From assembly GCA_965240325.2 (NCBI GenBank), contig OZ251222.1, forward strand, positions 1,674,001 through 1,738,000: a stretch of 64,000 nt of DNA. The letters are read 5' to 3'. A model generated the notes under the pieces. It saw only the letters and a list, made by a program, of their open reading frames with translations, did not search any database and had not been told where the DNA came from. The DNA comes from Rebecca billardiae RCC1528 (taxonomy: Eukaryota; Haptophyta). The translations under genes were made by a program, and so were the position numbers. Positions 21,728-31,500 of the stretch are shown here, one piece after another; the first letter of the stretch is position 1; every line of letters begins with the position of its first letter.

Positions 21728-23026
21728 TCATGCCTTCCGTAGAGCTGCGAGCTCAGTCTCCAGCTCGTGGATGCGTAGCAACAACGCGGCCTTCTCGCTC
21801 TCCGCGCTCGACGGCATGCTCGCGATGATCGCCGCCGACTGCCCGTCGCTGCCGCCCGGCGACTTGTCAAAGGCATGGCCGAGGTCGTCGATCAAGTCCT
21901 CAACGTCCTCGACGCCGGTCGAGATGCGCACGAGATCGTCGGGCAGCCCGCGCGCGGCGCGCACCTCCGGCGGGATCGAGGCGTGCGACATGAAGCACGG
22001 GAGCGAGATCAGCGAGCTGGTCGAGCCGAAGCTCACGGTGATCTTGAAGAGCTTGGTGTCGTCGACGATGGCCTTGGAGCACTCCACGTCGCCCGTCTCA
22101 AACGAGAGGATCGAGCCAGCGCCGCGCGCCTGCTTCGAGTGCAGCATGTGGCCGGGGTGCGACTCGAGGCCCGGGTAGTGCACGCGCGTGACGAGCGGGT
22201 GCATGCTGAGGAACTCGGCGATGCGCATCGCGTTGCGCTGCTGCTGCTCCAGCCTCAGCGCCATCGTCTTCAGCCCGCGCAGGCACAGCCAGCACTCGAA
22301 TGGCGCGAGCGCGGTGCCCTCAGCGTTCTGTACAAAGTACACGCGGTCGGCAAGCTCGTCGCCCTTGACGGAGAGGATGCCACCGGTCGTGTCCGAGTGG
22401 CCGGCGATGAACTTCGTCGCGGAGGTCATCACGATGTCCACGCCGAGCTCGAGGGGCTTCTGCAGCACGGGCGACATAATGCTGTTGTCGAGCGCGACGA
22501 GCGCGCCCGAGCCATGCGCGGCAGCCACGACGCCCGCGATGTCGGTGATCTGCAGGCGCGGGTTGGTCGGCGTCTCGATGAGCACGAGGTTGGTCTTCCT
22601 CGACGACCCCCCGATCGCCTGCTTCACCTTCTCCAGGTCGCACATGTCCACGTGCTCCACCTCGACGCCAAGATCGGGCGCAATCTTGCCAAACAGCCGG
22701 CTTGTGCCGCCGTAGATGTCGTCGCCAGTGACTATGCGCCCGCCGCTGGGCACGAGGCGGAGCAGCGTCGAGATGGCCGCCATCCCAGACGCGAAGGCGA
22801 AGCTGCGGTCCGCACCGTCGAGGTCGGCCATCTGCTGCTCCAGCACGGTGCGCGTCGGGTTGCCCGAGCGCGTGTAATCGTACTCGCCAAACGATGTGGA
22901 GACGGGCTGGTCGAACGTGGCAGTCTGGAAGATCGGCGTGGACATAGCGCCGTACTTATCCACCCTCGGTGTGTCTGGGTGGCACAGACGCGTCGCGACC
23001 GACCATGTCCGCATGGCTCGCCGCAT
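21728..23026 (-). CDS. metC: Cystathionine beta-lyase (PLP-dependent trans-sulfuration enzyme)
   Basis: 432 aa, single exon, start MRRAMRTWSVATRLCH. This is a fold-type I PLP enzyme of the Cys/Met metabolism family. Motifs include YTRSGNPTR, ASGMAAIST, LIETPTNPRLQITD, and the PLP lysine in VMTSATKFIAGHSD (residue ~205). The segment AEGTALAPFECWLCLRG resembles plant-type cystathionine beta-lyases, which cleave cystathionine to homocysteine, pyruvate and ammonia in methionine synthesis. The C-terminus has an extra ~30 residues with heptad leucines (ALLLRIHELETELAALRK) not typical of the family; it may be an added coiled coil. The N-terminus is short with one Arg-rich patch, so organelle targeting is unclear. 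Cystathionine gamma-lyase is the alternative. Divergent from the ABC-F gene. Confidence 0.85.
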   Translation of the reverse strand: MRRAMRTWSVATRLCHPDTPRVDKYGAMSTPIFQTATFDQPVSTSFGEYDYTRSGNPTRTVLEQQMADLDGADRSFAFASGMAAISTLLRLVPSGGRIVTGDDIYGGTSRLFGKIAPDLGVEVEHVDMCDLEKVKQAIGGSSRKTNLVLIETPTNPRLQITDIAGVVAAAHGSGALVALDNSIMSPVLQKPLELGVDIVMTSATKFIAGHSDTTGGILSVKGDELADRVYFVQNAEGTALAPFECWLCLRGLKTMALRLEQQQRNAMRIAEFLSMHPLVTRVHYPGLESHPGHMLHSKQARGAGSILSFETGDVECSKAIVDDTKLFKITVSFGSTSSLISLPCFMSHASIPPEVRAARGLPDDLVRISTGVEDVEDLIDDLGHAFDKSPGGSDGQSAAIIASMPSSAESEKAALLLRIHELETELAALRKA

Positions 23027-23174
23027 AACACGCGCCACGGCGTGTGAGATGCGTGGCGGCGATGTGATGAGCAGGCGCGCCCGGACGCCGACCGGCGGCC
23101 GGACCACGTCGGCGGGTTTTCGCATTCGCGGGCTCGCGTGGAGCCGTGGACGGCGGTCGGCGGGGCTCGAGGCC
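23027..23174. promoter_or_regulatory. 148-bp divergent promoter region, cystathionine lyase / ABC-F
   Basis: It separates two outward-facing start codons. No TATA box or clear repeat is seen. The ABC-F reading frame is open through this spacer, so a longer N-terminus cannot be fully excluded, but the signal-peptide-like sequence begins at 23175. Confidence 0.5.
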
Positions 23175-25247
23175 ATGAAGTCGACGCCGCTGGTCATCGC
23201 AGCCGCCTGCGTGGCTGCCATCATGGGCCCGATGCCTGCGTGGGCCGCCTCGACCGCCACGGTCTTCACCCGCGCCCCGCTTCGCGCCTCGGCGCTCGTC
23301 CGCCCAGCTGTGCGCCCGTCGCGGCGAGCAGCCGCGCGCGTGTGCATGGCGAAGAAGAGTAAGAAGAACAAGGGCGGCGCGAGCCTGGCGCAGAAGGATG
23401 CCCGCGCGTCGAAGCAGGCGTCCGCCCAGCGCTCTTTCGAGGAGCAGGCAAAGAAGTTCATGTTCACCATGCAGGGCCTCACGAAGACGCTGCCGGACGG
23501 CTCCCGCACGCTGCTGAAGAACATCAACCTGTGCTTCTTCCCCGGCGCCAAGATTGGCGTCGTCGGCCTCAACGGCGCGGGCAAGTCGACCCTCCTCAAG
23601 ATCATGGCTGGCGTGGACACGGAGTTCGACGGCACCGCCAAGCCGCTCGAGGGCGCGTCCATCGGCTTCCTCCCGCAGGAGCCCGAGCTGCAGGGCGAGA
23701 CTGTGATCGACCACATGCGCGAGTCGCTCAAGAGCGGGCAGAAGCTCATCGACCAGTTCAACGAGCTCTCGGCGAAGCTGTGCGAGCCGCTGGACGACGA
23801 CGAGATGGCGGCCGTGATGGACGAGACGGCGCGCGTGCAGGACGCCATCGAGGCGGGCAACCTGTGGGAGCTCGAGCGCACGATGGAGCGCGCGATGACG
23901 GCGCTGCGGTGCCCTCCGAACGACGCTGTCAACGAGGTGCTGAGCGGCGGCGAGAAGCGCCGCGTGGCGCTGGCGGGGCTGCTCGTGCAGGGGCACGACA
24001 TGCTGCTGCTCGACGAGCCTACCAACCACCTCGATGCCGCGTCCGTCGGCTGGCTCGAGCAGTTCCTCGCCCAGTTCAAGGTGACGGGACGCGGCGGCGC
24101 TCTCCGCACGCGCGCGCCGCCGCGCGCGCTGCGGCCTCGCGCCCGCCCCAACCCGGCGCGGCTGACGGACGCCGCCCGCCGCGTCCGCGCGCCCCTTCGC
24201 GTGCAGGGCACGGTGGTGGCGATCACGCACGACCGCTACTTCCTCGAGAACACGTGCCAGTGGATCCTCGAGCTCGACCGCGGCGAGGGCGTGCCGTTCG
24301 AGGGCAACTACTCGGGCTGGCTCGCCAAGAAGGCGGAGAGGCTAGCCCAGGAGAAGCGCGACGACGACGCGCTGCAGCGCACGCTCAAGAACGAGCTGGA
24401 GTTCATCAAGCAGACGCCGAAGGGGCGCTCGGCCGTGTCGAAGGCGCGGCTCAACCGGTACGACGAGCTCGCCGCGATGCCCGCGCGCGAGCGCCTCTCG
24501 CACTCGGCGCAGATCTATCTACCGCCCGGACCGCGGCTGGGCGAAGTCGTGATCGAGGCGAGCGGGCTCAAGAAGTCCTTCGACGGGCGCGTGCTCTTCG
24601 ACGGGCTGGACTTCTCGCTGCCGCGCGCGGGGATCGTGGGGATCATCGGGCCGAACGGCGCGGGCAAGTCCACGCTGCTCAAGATCCTGCAGGGCCTCGA
24701 GAAGCCCGACGGCGGCGAGCTGCGCGTCGGCGAGACGGTGAAGATGATCTGCGTCGGCCAGGGGCGCGAGGGGCTGAGCGACGACCGCTCGGTCTTCACC
24801 GAGATCACGGACAACGACAACGAGATCGAGCTGGGCACGACGAGCGTGCTCTCGCGCGCGTACGTCTCGTGGTTCGGCTTCCGCGGCAACGACCAGCAGA
24901 AGCTGGTCGCCAGCCTCAGCGGCGGCGAGCGCAACCGCGTGCAGCTCGCCAAGCTCGTGCGCTCGGGCGCCAACGTGCTCATGCTCGACGAGCCGACCAA
25001 CGACCTGGACGTGGACACGATCCGCTCGCTCGAGGAGGCGCTGCTCACGTTCGCGGGGTGCGCGCTCGTTGTGAGCCACGACCGGTACTTCCTCGACCGC
25101 GTCGCGACGCACATCCTCGCCTTCGAGGGCGACTCGAAGGTCACGTTCTTCCAGGGCAACTACGCGGAGTACGAGGCGGACCTGATCGCGCGCGTGGGCG
25201 AGGAGGCCGCGCAGCCCAAGCCGGTCAAGTTCGCCGCGCTCGCGTGA
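23175..25247 (+). CDS. ettA: Plastid-targeted EttA-like ABC-F translation factor, 2 exons
   Basis: Exons 23175-24080 and 24207-25247 give 648 aa. The 126-nt intron has no stop and a length divisible by three, so it reads through. Removing it restores the EttA junction QFLAQFK-GTVVAITHDRY. The N-terminus is a hydrophobic signal peptide (VIAAACVAAIMGPMPAWA) followed by a Ser/Arg/Ala transit-like region, the bipartite leader of secondary red plastids. ABC domain 1 has GLNGAGKST, LSGGEKRR and LLLDEPTNHLD. Domain 2 has GPNGAGKST, LSGGERNR and LMLDEPTNDLD. Family knowledge: EttA binds the ribosomal E site and gates the first elongation cycles according to ATP/ADP. Here it would act on plastid ribosomes. 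Walker and signature residues are intact. Confidence 0.88.
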   Translation: MKSTPLVIAAACVAAIMGPMPAWAASTATVFTRAPLRASALVRPAVRPSRRAAARVCMAKKSKKNKGGASLAQKDARASKQASAQRSFEEQAKKFMFTMQGLTKTLPDGSRTLLKNINLCFFPGAKIGVVGLNGAGKSTLLKIMAGVDTEFDGTAKPLEGASIGFLPQEPELQGETVIDHMRESLKSGQKLIDQFNELSAKLCEPLDDDEMAAVMDETARVQDAIEAGNLWELERTMERAMTALRCPPNDAVNEVLSGGEKRRVALAGLLVQGHDMLLLDEPTNHLDAASVGWLEQFLAQFKVTGRGGALRTRAPPRALRPRARPNPARLTDAARRVRAPLRVQGTVVAITHDRYFLENTCQWILELDRGEGVPFEGNYSGWLAKKAERLAQEKRDDDALQRTLKNELEFIKQTPKGRSAVSKARLNRYDELAAMPARERLSHSAQIYLPPGPRLGEVVIEASGLKKSFDGRVLFDGLDFSLPRAGIVGIIGPNGAGKSTLLKILQGLEKPDGGELRVGETVKMICVGQGREGLSDDRSVFTEITDNDNEIELGTTSVLSRAYVSWFGFRGNDQQKLVASLSGGERNRVQLAKLVRSGANVLMLDEPTNDLDVDTIRSLEEALLTFAGCALVVSHDRYFLDRVATHILAFEGDSKVTFFQGNYAEYEADLIARVGEEAAQPKPVKFAALA

Positions 25248-25570
25248 GCGCGCGCGGCCGGAGGCTCGCCGGCTTCGGCGTCGCGGGGTCGGGGTCGCTG
25301 CGCGATGCAGCCCCATGGGGGGCCTCTGCCCCGCACTCTGACTCTGTACGCTGCGCGTGGCTCCCGCCCGGGCGCCTCGGTTAGTTACTGAGCTGTCTCC
25401 GATCGACTGCTGTCTGTGTGAGCCGCGCTCAGCACATTTGCCGTAGTGACGCCAGTCTGCACTGCTACGTGACTGACAACTGGTCAGAACGGTCCGACTC
25501 ACAGTGACAGTCAAGACCCCCGTCAAGACTCAGAGTCGGCTGCCGAGGACGTAGTTTGGGTTCATCCGCG
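25248..25570. other. Intergenic spacer between ABC-F and transporter genes
   Basis: It combines the 3' end of the ABC-F gene with the 5' flank of the transporter. GC content is lower in its second half. No motif is recognised. Confidence 0.5.
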
Positions 25571-27175
25571 ATGGCGGCGGCGCACGCCGGCGGTGATGAC
25601 GATGCGATGGCGGCGGCGTCGCCGCGGCGCATCATCGGCGGCCTACTCGCGAGCGTCATCCTCCTGAACGCCGTGGGCATGAGCCTCCCGCTCACCGCGG
25701 TGGGCATCCTCATCGTGCGCGAGGTCGGCTTCGAGGGCAAGCCCGAGGCGCTCAACATGTACGAGGCATGCGCGTTCGTCCCGGTCGCCGCCAACTTCTT
25801 CTTCGGCATGCTGAGCGACTTCGTCGGCGTGGGCTCGAGGGCGGGGCGGCTTCCGAGCGCACGTCGCGCGCTGTGGATCGCGCTGGGCGCCGCGGGCTCC
25901 GCCACGACGCTCCTGCCGTTTGCGCTCGGCCTTGTGCGCACGGAGGCGCAGCTGTACCTGTGCGGCCTCCCGTACTCGTGCATGCAGGCGGTCACCGTCG
26001 CGTCGATCGAGGGGATGCTCGTGCAGCGCGGGCGCGAGGCGGCGGGATCCATGTCCCTCTCCGCGCCCGCCGCCCGGCTGCGTGGCGCCGTGCAGGCCGC
26101 CGACTACCAGCTGCGAGGGCTGGGCGCGCTCACCGGCTACGGTCTCTCGGCGCTGGCGCTCGCCTTCTCGTCGCCCGCGGCCGCCATCATGGCCGGCGTG
26201 GGGTTCTACGCGGCGGTCGTCGTGCTCGCGGCGTGGCTCCTGTACACCGCGCCGAGCCCGACCGCGCCCGCCGCGCCCGCCGCCGACGGCGCCCCGAACG
26301 CCCTGGGCGTCGCCGCCGCGCCGCCCCCGCGGCCGCGGCTCTCGGCGCTCTCGACGGCGTGCGCGTGCGCGCTGCTCGTGTTCCTGTACGAGCTGCCGCC
26401 GACGAGTGACGACACGTTCAGCGCGTACACGTACTCGGGCGCGCTGGGGCTCTCCCCCAGCGTGCTCTCCGCCGCGTCGACGCTCAAGCTCGCCGTCGCG
26501 ATGGTCGTCGCGCCGATATGCCACGGCAGGCTGCGGCTGCCACCGCTGGCTTCGTTTGCGGTCGGCGCGGCGGCGGAGGCGATGGCCGAGCTGGCGCACG
26601 CCGCGCTCGCGCCGGCTGTCGTTGGCGTCGCGCCGCCCGCTCGGCGCGTGCTCCCGCTCTTCTTTGCGACCTCGTGCTTCACCGCGATGTGCGACGGCTT
26701 CGCCTTCCTGCCCGTGCTCACGCTCGCGGCGATCGCCGCGCCGGCAGGCAGCGAGGCGACGGCGTTCGGACTCGTCACGAGCGCGCAGTCGATTGCATCG
26801 CTTGGGGCCGCGGCCATCTCGGCGACGCTCACCGCGCGGCTGGGCGTTGGCGGCGGCCGCTCGGCGGCGGGCTCGGCGGACACGGCGCGAAGCTGGGCGC
26901 GCCTGCCAGCACTGGTCGTGGTCTGCGCCGTGCTCAAGCTGGTCGCTCTCGCCTTTGTCCTGCCGCTGCTGCGGCGGGTGCTGCGGCGCGGTGCTGACGG
27001 CACGCTGGTGCTCGGCGGCGCTGCTGAACGCGAGGGCACGACGCCACCGCCCGACGATTGGCGCGCTTCGTTCTCGGCACCGCTGCTGGATGAAGGGGTC
27101 GGGCGAGTAGACGTCGAGAACGACCCCGTTCGGGCCGTAGCTGCGTGCCCGACCGGGTCCGGTGCTACTGACTAG
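25571..27175 (+). CDS. Folate/biopterin (BT1) family major facilitator transporter
   Basis: 534 aa from ATG 25571 (MAAAHAGGDDDAM). About twelve hydrophobic segments are spread over the chain; a short cytosolic N-terminus precedes the first (GGLLASVILLNAVGMSLPL). BT1-type signatures include YEACAFVPVAANFFFGMLSD, ASIEGMLVQRGREAAGS, ELPPTSDDTFSAYTYSGALG and CDGFAFLPVLTL. BT1 proteins carry folates, pterins or related compounds across the plasma or plastid membrane; the substrate here is unknown. The retrotransposon begins only 12 bp after the stop codon and so replaces the natural 3' flank. Confidence 0.78.
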   Translation: MAAAHAGGDDDAMAAASPRRIIGGLLASVILLNAVGMSLPLTAVGILIVREVGFEGKPEALNMYEACAFVPVAANFFFGMLSDFVGVGSRAGRLPSARRALWIALGAAGSATTLLPFALGLVRTEAQLYLCGLPYSCMQAVTVASIEGMLVQRGREAAGSMSLSAPAARLRGAVQAADYQLRGLGALTGYGLSALALAFSSPAAAIMAGVGFYAAVVVLAAWLLYTAPSPTAPAAPAADGAPNALGVAAAPPPRPRLSALSTACACALLVFLYELPPTSDDTFSAYTYSGALGLSPSVLSAASTLKLAVAMVVAPICHGRLRLPPLASFAVGAAAEAMAELAHAALAPAVVGVAPPARRVLPLFFATSCFTAMCDGFAFLPVLTLAAIAAPAGSEATAFGLVTSAQSIASLGAAAISATLTARLGVGGGRSAAGSADTARSWARLPALVVVCAVLKLVALAFVLPLLRRVLRRGADGTLVLGGAAEREGTTPPPDDWRASFSAPLLDEGVGRVDVENDPVRAVAACPTGSGATD

Positions 27176-27187
27176 TGACTGCTGCTC

Positions 27188-27725
27188 TTAGTCGGATAGA
27201 ATAACACTGCTAGTCCTCAGCTGGCAAACTACCGCGCGCGCGCGCGCGCGCGCCTAAGTTCCCGCTCCCCCCACTGCGTCCTTGCTTTTATGGGCGGCCC
27301 CCGACCGGAACGAGTGTGGGGGCGGACGCCCGGGCCTTTCAGCCCGAGCGCCCTTGTTATTGTTAGTGGCTTTGCCTCCGCCATCTCCTTACGCGAGCAA
27401 GCAGAAAGCAGAGGCTCACCGCGAGACGAGGTTCATCGACGTTTGTACATTTGACCTCGGCTTCGCGGGAGTGGTCGATTGATGGGCCCAACGTTTGTTC
27501 AAGCAAGTTACAGTGTCTCTGAACTTGTGGGCGGTCTAGTCTTGATATTGATGTTGATGCCGAACCAGCAATGTTCCATCCGATGATTCGTCCGCTTTCT
27601 TTGGGGCAGAGTCGGACTCCATGGTCACCGCTGAAGTAAGCGATAGTATATGCTTGTTCGTCATTGTCTTTTGCCAGGGACCCACTGACTGTGGATACCT
27701 TGGGCAACAGACAACGATTCCCCCA
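27188..27725 (-). repeat. Split direct repeat copy A1 (terminal)
   Basis: 538 bp, the outer copy of the pair with 28727-29264. It begins TTAGTCGGATAGAATAAC and includes a (CG)n run near 27234-27253. Confidence 0.9.
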
Positions 27726-27897
27726 CGATTCCTTTCCTACGGCGAAAAGAAAAAGCGCTGGCAACCAAAATTGTCGGTCCATTGATTAACAAGGTTGGTT
27801 GATGAAGCCGTTTTCATTTGCTTCAACAGGCTCGGCTTGCTCGCCGGAAAAGATGGAATTCCGTAACAACGAAAATGAATGCGGGCGGGTGGGAGGG
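27726..27897 (-). other. Unique spacer between repeats A1 and B1 of the retrotransposon
   Basis: 172 bp found once in the window. It has no ORF of note and may hold cis signals for replication of the element. Confidence 0.7.
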
Positions 27898-28726
27898 AAA
27901 AGAGCTTTGATTCCTACTACTAGTACTACTGTTAACTGTGCGGGGGGGAGCGACCCTGCTCTTCAGCCGGCATGCCGCCTTCAAGCCTCCCTCCCCAAGA
28001 TAGGTGCCAGCCCCCTCCTTCGAAGCGCGACGCAAACACGTGCGCTTGGGTGGGCACGCGCACAGATGCGCCGGCGCAAGGCGCAACCCCGCGCCCGTCC
28101 ACTCTCCGCGCCAGGGGCGCGGCGCAGGAGGTGCGCCCGGCCGCAAGACTTCGCCGCAGGACGAAATGGCTGCCACTCGGTGCGGCGACCGTCGAAAGGT
28201 TGCCTCTGCCCGCTGCTCGGGGGCCGCACCCGGCCACGGTCCTCGTGCGGCGTGTGATCCTCGTGTGTCGCACGAGCCTCTGCCTTCGTGGGCTCCGCGT
28301 TTGGTCCCGGCTCCGCCTGTCCTCTCCCTTCTGCACTGGCGCGCGCGCGCGCGCGCGGCGGCGATGACTGATCGTACTTCACACTCTTCCTGTCGCGCGA
28401 CAGTGTACCTCTGCATCATACGTATTGCCCGTACGGCTGCATCCAAGTACGTTTGTACGTCCTGGATGTTCCATTTGCCAGCTACCTCTCTCCGAGGCCT
28501 CACGCGTTCGGCTGCCTACTGGGCCCTTGGCTGCCAGCTACGATCCGAATGGTGTCTCTCCTTGCGCGCGCGCGCGACGCGCGCGGCGCCGCCAACTCTG
28601 GTGAGAGCCTCCGCCTGGATCCTGCCTTACTGCCGGCCTCTACCGGCCGTCAATGGCCATGTTGCCAAGGGCCGCCGACGGTTGGCCCGACTAAAGTTCT
28701 CGTTAGACACTGTGGTCTAAGAGGGG
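27898..28726 (-). repeat. Split direct repeat copy B1 (internal)
   Basis: 829 bp, paired with 34332-35147. It carries 13 extra bases near 27918-27940 compared with B2. It abuts A2 directly (junction AAGAGGGG / TTAGTCGG), the internal copy of the joined ends. Confidence 0.9.
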
Positions 28727-29264
28727 TTAGTCGGATAGAATAACACTGCTAGTCCTCAGCTGGCAAACTACCGCGCGCGCGCGCGCGCGCGCCTAAGTTC
28801 CCGCTCCCCCCACTGCGTCCTTGCTTTTATGGGCGGCCCCCGACCGGAACGAGTGTGGGGGCGGACGCCCGGGCCTTTCAGCCCGAGCGCCCTTGTTATT
28901 GTTAGTGGCTTTGCCTCCGCCATCTCCTTACGCGAGCAAGCAGAAAGCAGAGGCTCACCGCGAGACGAGGTTCATCGACGTTTGTACATTTGACCTCGGC
29001 TTCGCGGGAGTGGTCGATTGGTGGGCCCAACGTTTGTTCAAGCAAGTTACAGTGTCTCTGAACTTGTGGGCGGTCTAGTCTTGATATTGATGTTGATGCC
29101 GAACCAGCAATGTTCCATCCGATGATTCGTCCGCTTTCTTTGGGGCAGAGTCGGACTCCATGGTCACCGCTGAAGTAAGCGATAGTATATGCTTGTTCGT
29201 CATTGTCTTTTGCCAGGGACCCACTGACTGTGGATACCTTGGGCAACAGACAACGATTCCCCCA
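28727..29264 (-). repeat. Split direct repeat copy A2 (internal)
   Basis: 538 bp, near-identical to A1; it directly follows B1 without spacer. It lies downstream of the recombinase ORF in coding sense. Confidence 0.9.
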
Positions 29265-29861
29265 AACCGGATGGACCGGAGCGACACCCTGATAAGTATC
29301 ACTGTGTCGGTCGGTTCTTCCATATCGGACCAGCAGCAACTATCGCTAGCCAGGGCTTCTGACCGCACTGTCCAGTTTATCCCCCACATGTAGAGCGGAC
29401 GGACCGATGGTGGTCATCGATGGAAAAACTACTCACAATATTCGGCCGCACACTGCTAGTTCCCGCCTGAGTTGGGCTCCTGGTTCGATCACTCTCCCAA
29501 ACAATAACAATATAGATTGTATGTCTACTGGCATGCGATTTGTGCATCCGGTAGTACAAAGTACCTGTGCGAGCAGGGCAAGGGGGGGGGGGGGGGGTGT
29601 GCACATTATCCGTCAGCACGAATGACTGTCATCGTTTGACAAAATGCACAACACAACTGTTTAACACTAGCGACCACTGCTGTCCCGCCACTCGACGCAC
29701 TGTCAGGAACGGTCAATGAGTCATATGTGAATAAATGCATTAATTAATTATATATATATATATATATATCTATGATCGTGTGTATAACTCGACAAGTGGG
29801 CTTGCTTCCAGCCTTGGCGTGGTCGGTTGCATCAATCGCAATGTCTGTCCAGTGCTGAGCC
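29265..29861 (-). other. Retrotransposon 3' untranslated stretch with poly-G and TA tracts
   Basis: Non-coding sequence between the recombinase stop and repeat A2. It holds a run of about 16 G near 29582-29597 and a (TA)n tract at 29748-29769. Confidence 0.6.
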
Positions 29862-30890
29862 TTAGCCGAGTGCTTTTGCCATTCGAGCACATAATTGGCC
29901 TCGCCGCAAAGCCTGAGACGAGTAGGATCGCCACACGCCCGAATGCCACCTGCCAATAAGCTTGCAGTCGTCCTCTGTCAATTTGGCCGACTCTGCCAGC
30001 CATAACCCTGTACGCCGCCATGTATGTGTCCCGAGGGCCGTACCCCCCAACCCCAGGGTGACTCCGAGGGCGTGTGCCCACCCTAGCGCCTCCTCATATG
30101 GTAGGGGGCAGCCTCTTGACTTGGCTGAACTAAAGACTGGCCCCGACGGTACCTCACCTCGTCGGAGGCGTGAGCGACTGTACTGCCACCAATCTCGCAG
30201 TGCCAGCACCGGGCAGCACACCCCTGAAGTGTTGGTGAGCTTAGGTAGCCAGACGCCCACTGGCTCGCGCTGTCGTTTGCCACGGTGTAGAATGATAAAT
30301 ATCCCTTTTCCCGTTGTGTCCCAAAGCACGTCGTCCCAGTGTATGATTCTGGTACCCTGCCCCACAGCGGAGTGTCCCCCTTCAGAGAAATGTTCAGACC
30401 GTAGCAGCCCGAATGTCGCCACAGTGACTAATGCCAGCCACATCTTGTCTCGGTGCGCTCGGGACAACTTCAGCCGAGCACAAACTGTCGAGAATTGAGC
30501 CGCCGTCAGTCCCCGCTTCCTTAAAGGGGTCTTTCCGTGTTGCGCTTCTATAAACTGTACGATCCGTTTTTCAACGAAGCTACGTTTGCAGACGGTATAA
30601 CCTCTCGCTCGTGCCCAAGCTCGGACCGCCCCTGTGTACGTCTTTACCGTATTCGCCAAATTCCCAGCGGCCAGCAGGAACCCAGCAAACCGTTCAAATT
30701 GCTTGTTAATGTGAAACCCATCCGGCCGTAGATGGTATTGGCCGCAGAATCGCAGCCACGCCTTGACTGCCGTATTGTACGACCGAGTTGTATTTGCCTC
30801 TACTCCCGCCTGAACCACTGTCTCGACCACTGAATCTAATTGTTTCAACGTAGATACCTTCCTCGTTGGGCCTGCCGGTGGCCTGCCCAT
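29862..30890 (-). CDS. Retrotransposon tyrosine recombinase
   Basis: 342 aa from ATG 30890 (MGRPPAGPTRKVSTLKQL). An N-terminal SAM-like core-binding helix bundle (TTRSYNTAVKAWLRFCGQY) precedes the catalytic domain. The first catalytic Arg lies in ATFGLLRSEHF, the HxxR box is HTWRRTG, and GRWHSGVWRSY supplies the late His/Trp and a Tyr candidate. Family role: site-specific integration of a circular cDNA, replacing a DDE integrase. The ORF start is 6 bp before the RNase H stop in coding sense, so the two overlap slightly and are in different frames. All expected residues appear present, so it may be functional. Confidence 0.85.
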   Translation of the reverse strand: MGRPPAGPTRKVSTLKQLDSVVETVVQAGVEANTTRSYNTAVKAWLRFCGQYHLRPDGFHINKQFERFAGFLLAAGNLANTVKTYTGAVRAWARARGYTVCKRSFVEKRIVQFIEAQHGKTPLRKRGLTAAQFSTVCARLKLSRAHRDKMWLALVTVATFGLLRSEHFSEGGHSAVGQGTRIIHWDDVLWDTTGKGIFIILHRGKRQREPVGVWLPKLTNTSGVCCPVLALRDWWQYSRSRLRRGEVPSGPVFSSAKSRGCPLPYEEALGWAHALGVTLGLGGTALGTHTWRRTGLWLAESAKLTEDDCKLIGRWHSGVWRSYSSQALRRGQLCARMAKALG

Positions 30891-30895
30891 TAAGC

Positions 30896-31500
30896 TCAGA
30901 ATTTGTTCCACAGTCCCGCCGGGCGACGCACGCGCCGCGGCGGCTTGCGGATGTTTTTAATGAGATGCCACTTGTCCTTTCTGGACAGGGCATCGGCGTA
31001 GTCGTTGTCTACGCCGCTAATGTGTGTAGCACGGAGAAGGAATCCATGACGTACTTCCAGAAGATTCAGTTGTCGCAAGAGTGGCAGAGTCTCGGCGCAC
31101 CGGGTCGAGTGTTTGTTTATTGAGTCCACGACGGCTTTATTATCCACAAAGGCAAGCACCCTTTGGGCCTTCCACTTCGGCCCCCAGCGTTGTGCGGCGC
31201 GGACTACCGCGTATAATTCTTTTGGGTAGATGTGTGAAAAGGAATGTTGTGCAAACCCAGTGCCAAATGTATCTTCGCCGTGTGCAGTGGCGCCCCAGCC
31301 ATTGTCCGAGGCGTCCGAGAAAACGGCTACGCAAGGCTTAGGTCGTTCTTCTAAAAACAATGTGCGCGGCTGCCAGTGGCGCACCGCGCGCGCCCACCAG
31401 CGCAGATCGTCTTTTGTTGTTGCGGACAAGCGCACGGGCAGGTTTTTGGTCCCCCTCCTCGCCGCGCCGTCGCGCCGCTTCGCTATTTTCGTCGTCGTCT
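30896..31500 (-). CDS. Retrotransposon RNase H domain (3' part of pol, separate frame)
   Basis: The open frame reaches upstream to 31747, but protein-like sequence starts near 31460 (NLPVRLSATTKDDLRWWARA). This is the DIRS/Ngaro RNase H-like domain: VFSDASDNGWGA, KELYAVVRA, VDNKAVVDSI and DYADALSR supply the four acidic positions. It degrades RNA in RNA/DNA hybrids during cDNA synthesis. It follows the reverse transcriptase but in another frame; the change falls in or near the (CG)n run at 31509-31563. No own ATG is near the domain, which argues for a frameshift mutation or recoding. Confidence 0.8.

Noticed and set aside
21728-24226. An 832-residue fusion ending in cystathionine lyase
   Set aside because: The part upstream of 23026 is antisense to the ABC-F gene, which has intact motifs on the other strand.
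27188-29264. LTRs of an LTR retrotransposon
   Set aside because: The repeats are arranged A-B-A...B with an internal fusion, and the element has a tyrosine recombinase and no DDE integrase.
29486-29505. tRNA-like TGGTTCGATC string
   Set aside because: No acceptor, D or anticodon stems could be matched around it; it lies in the retrotransposon 3' region.
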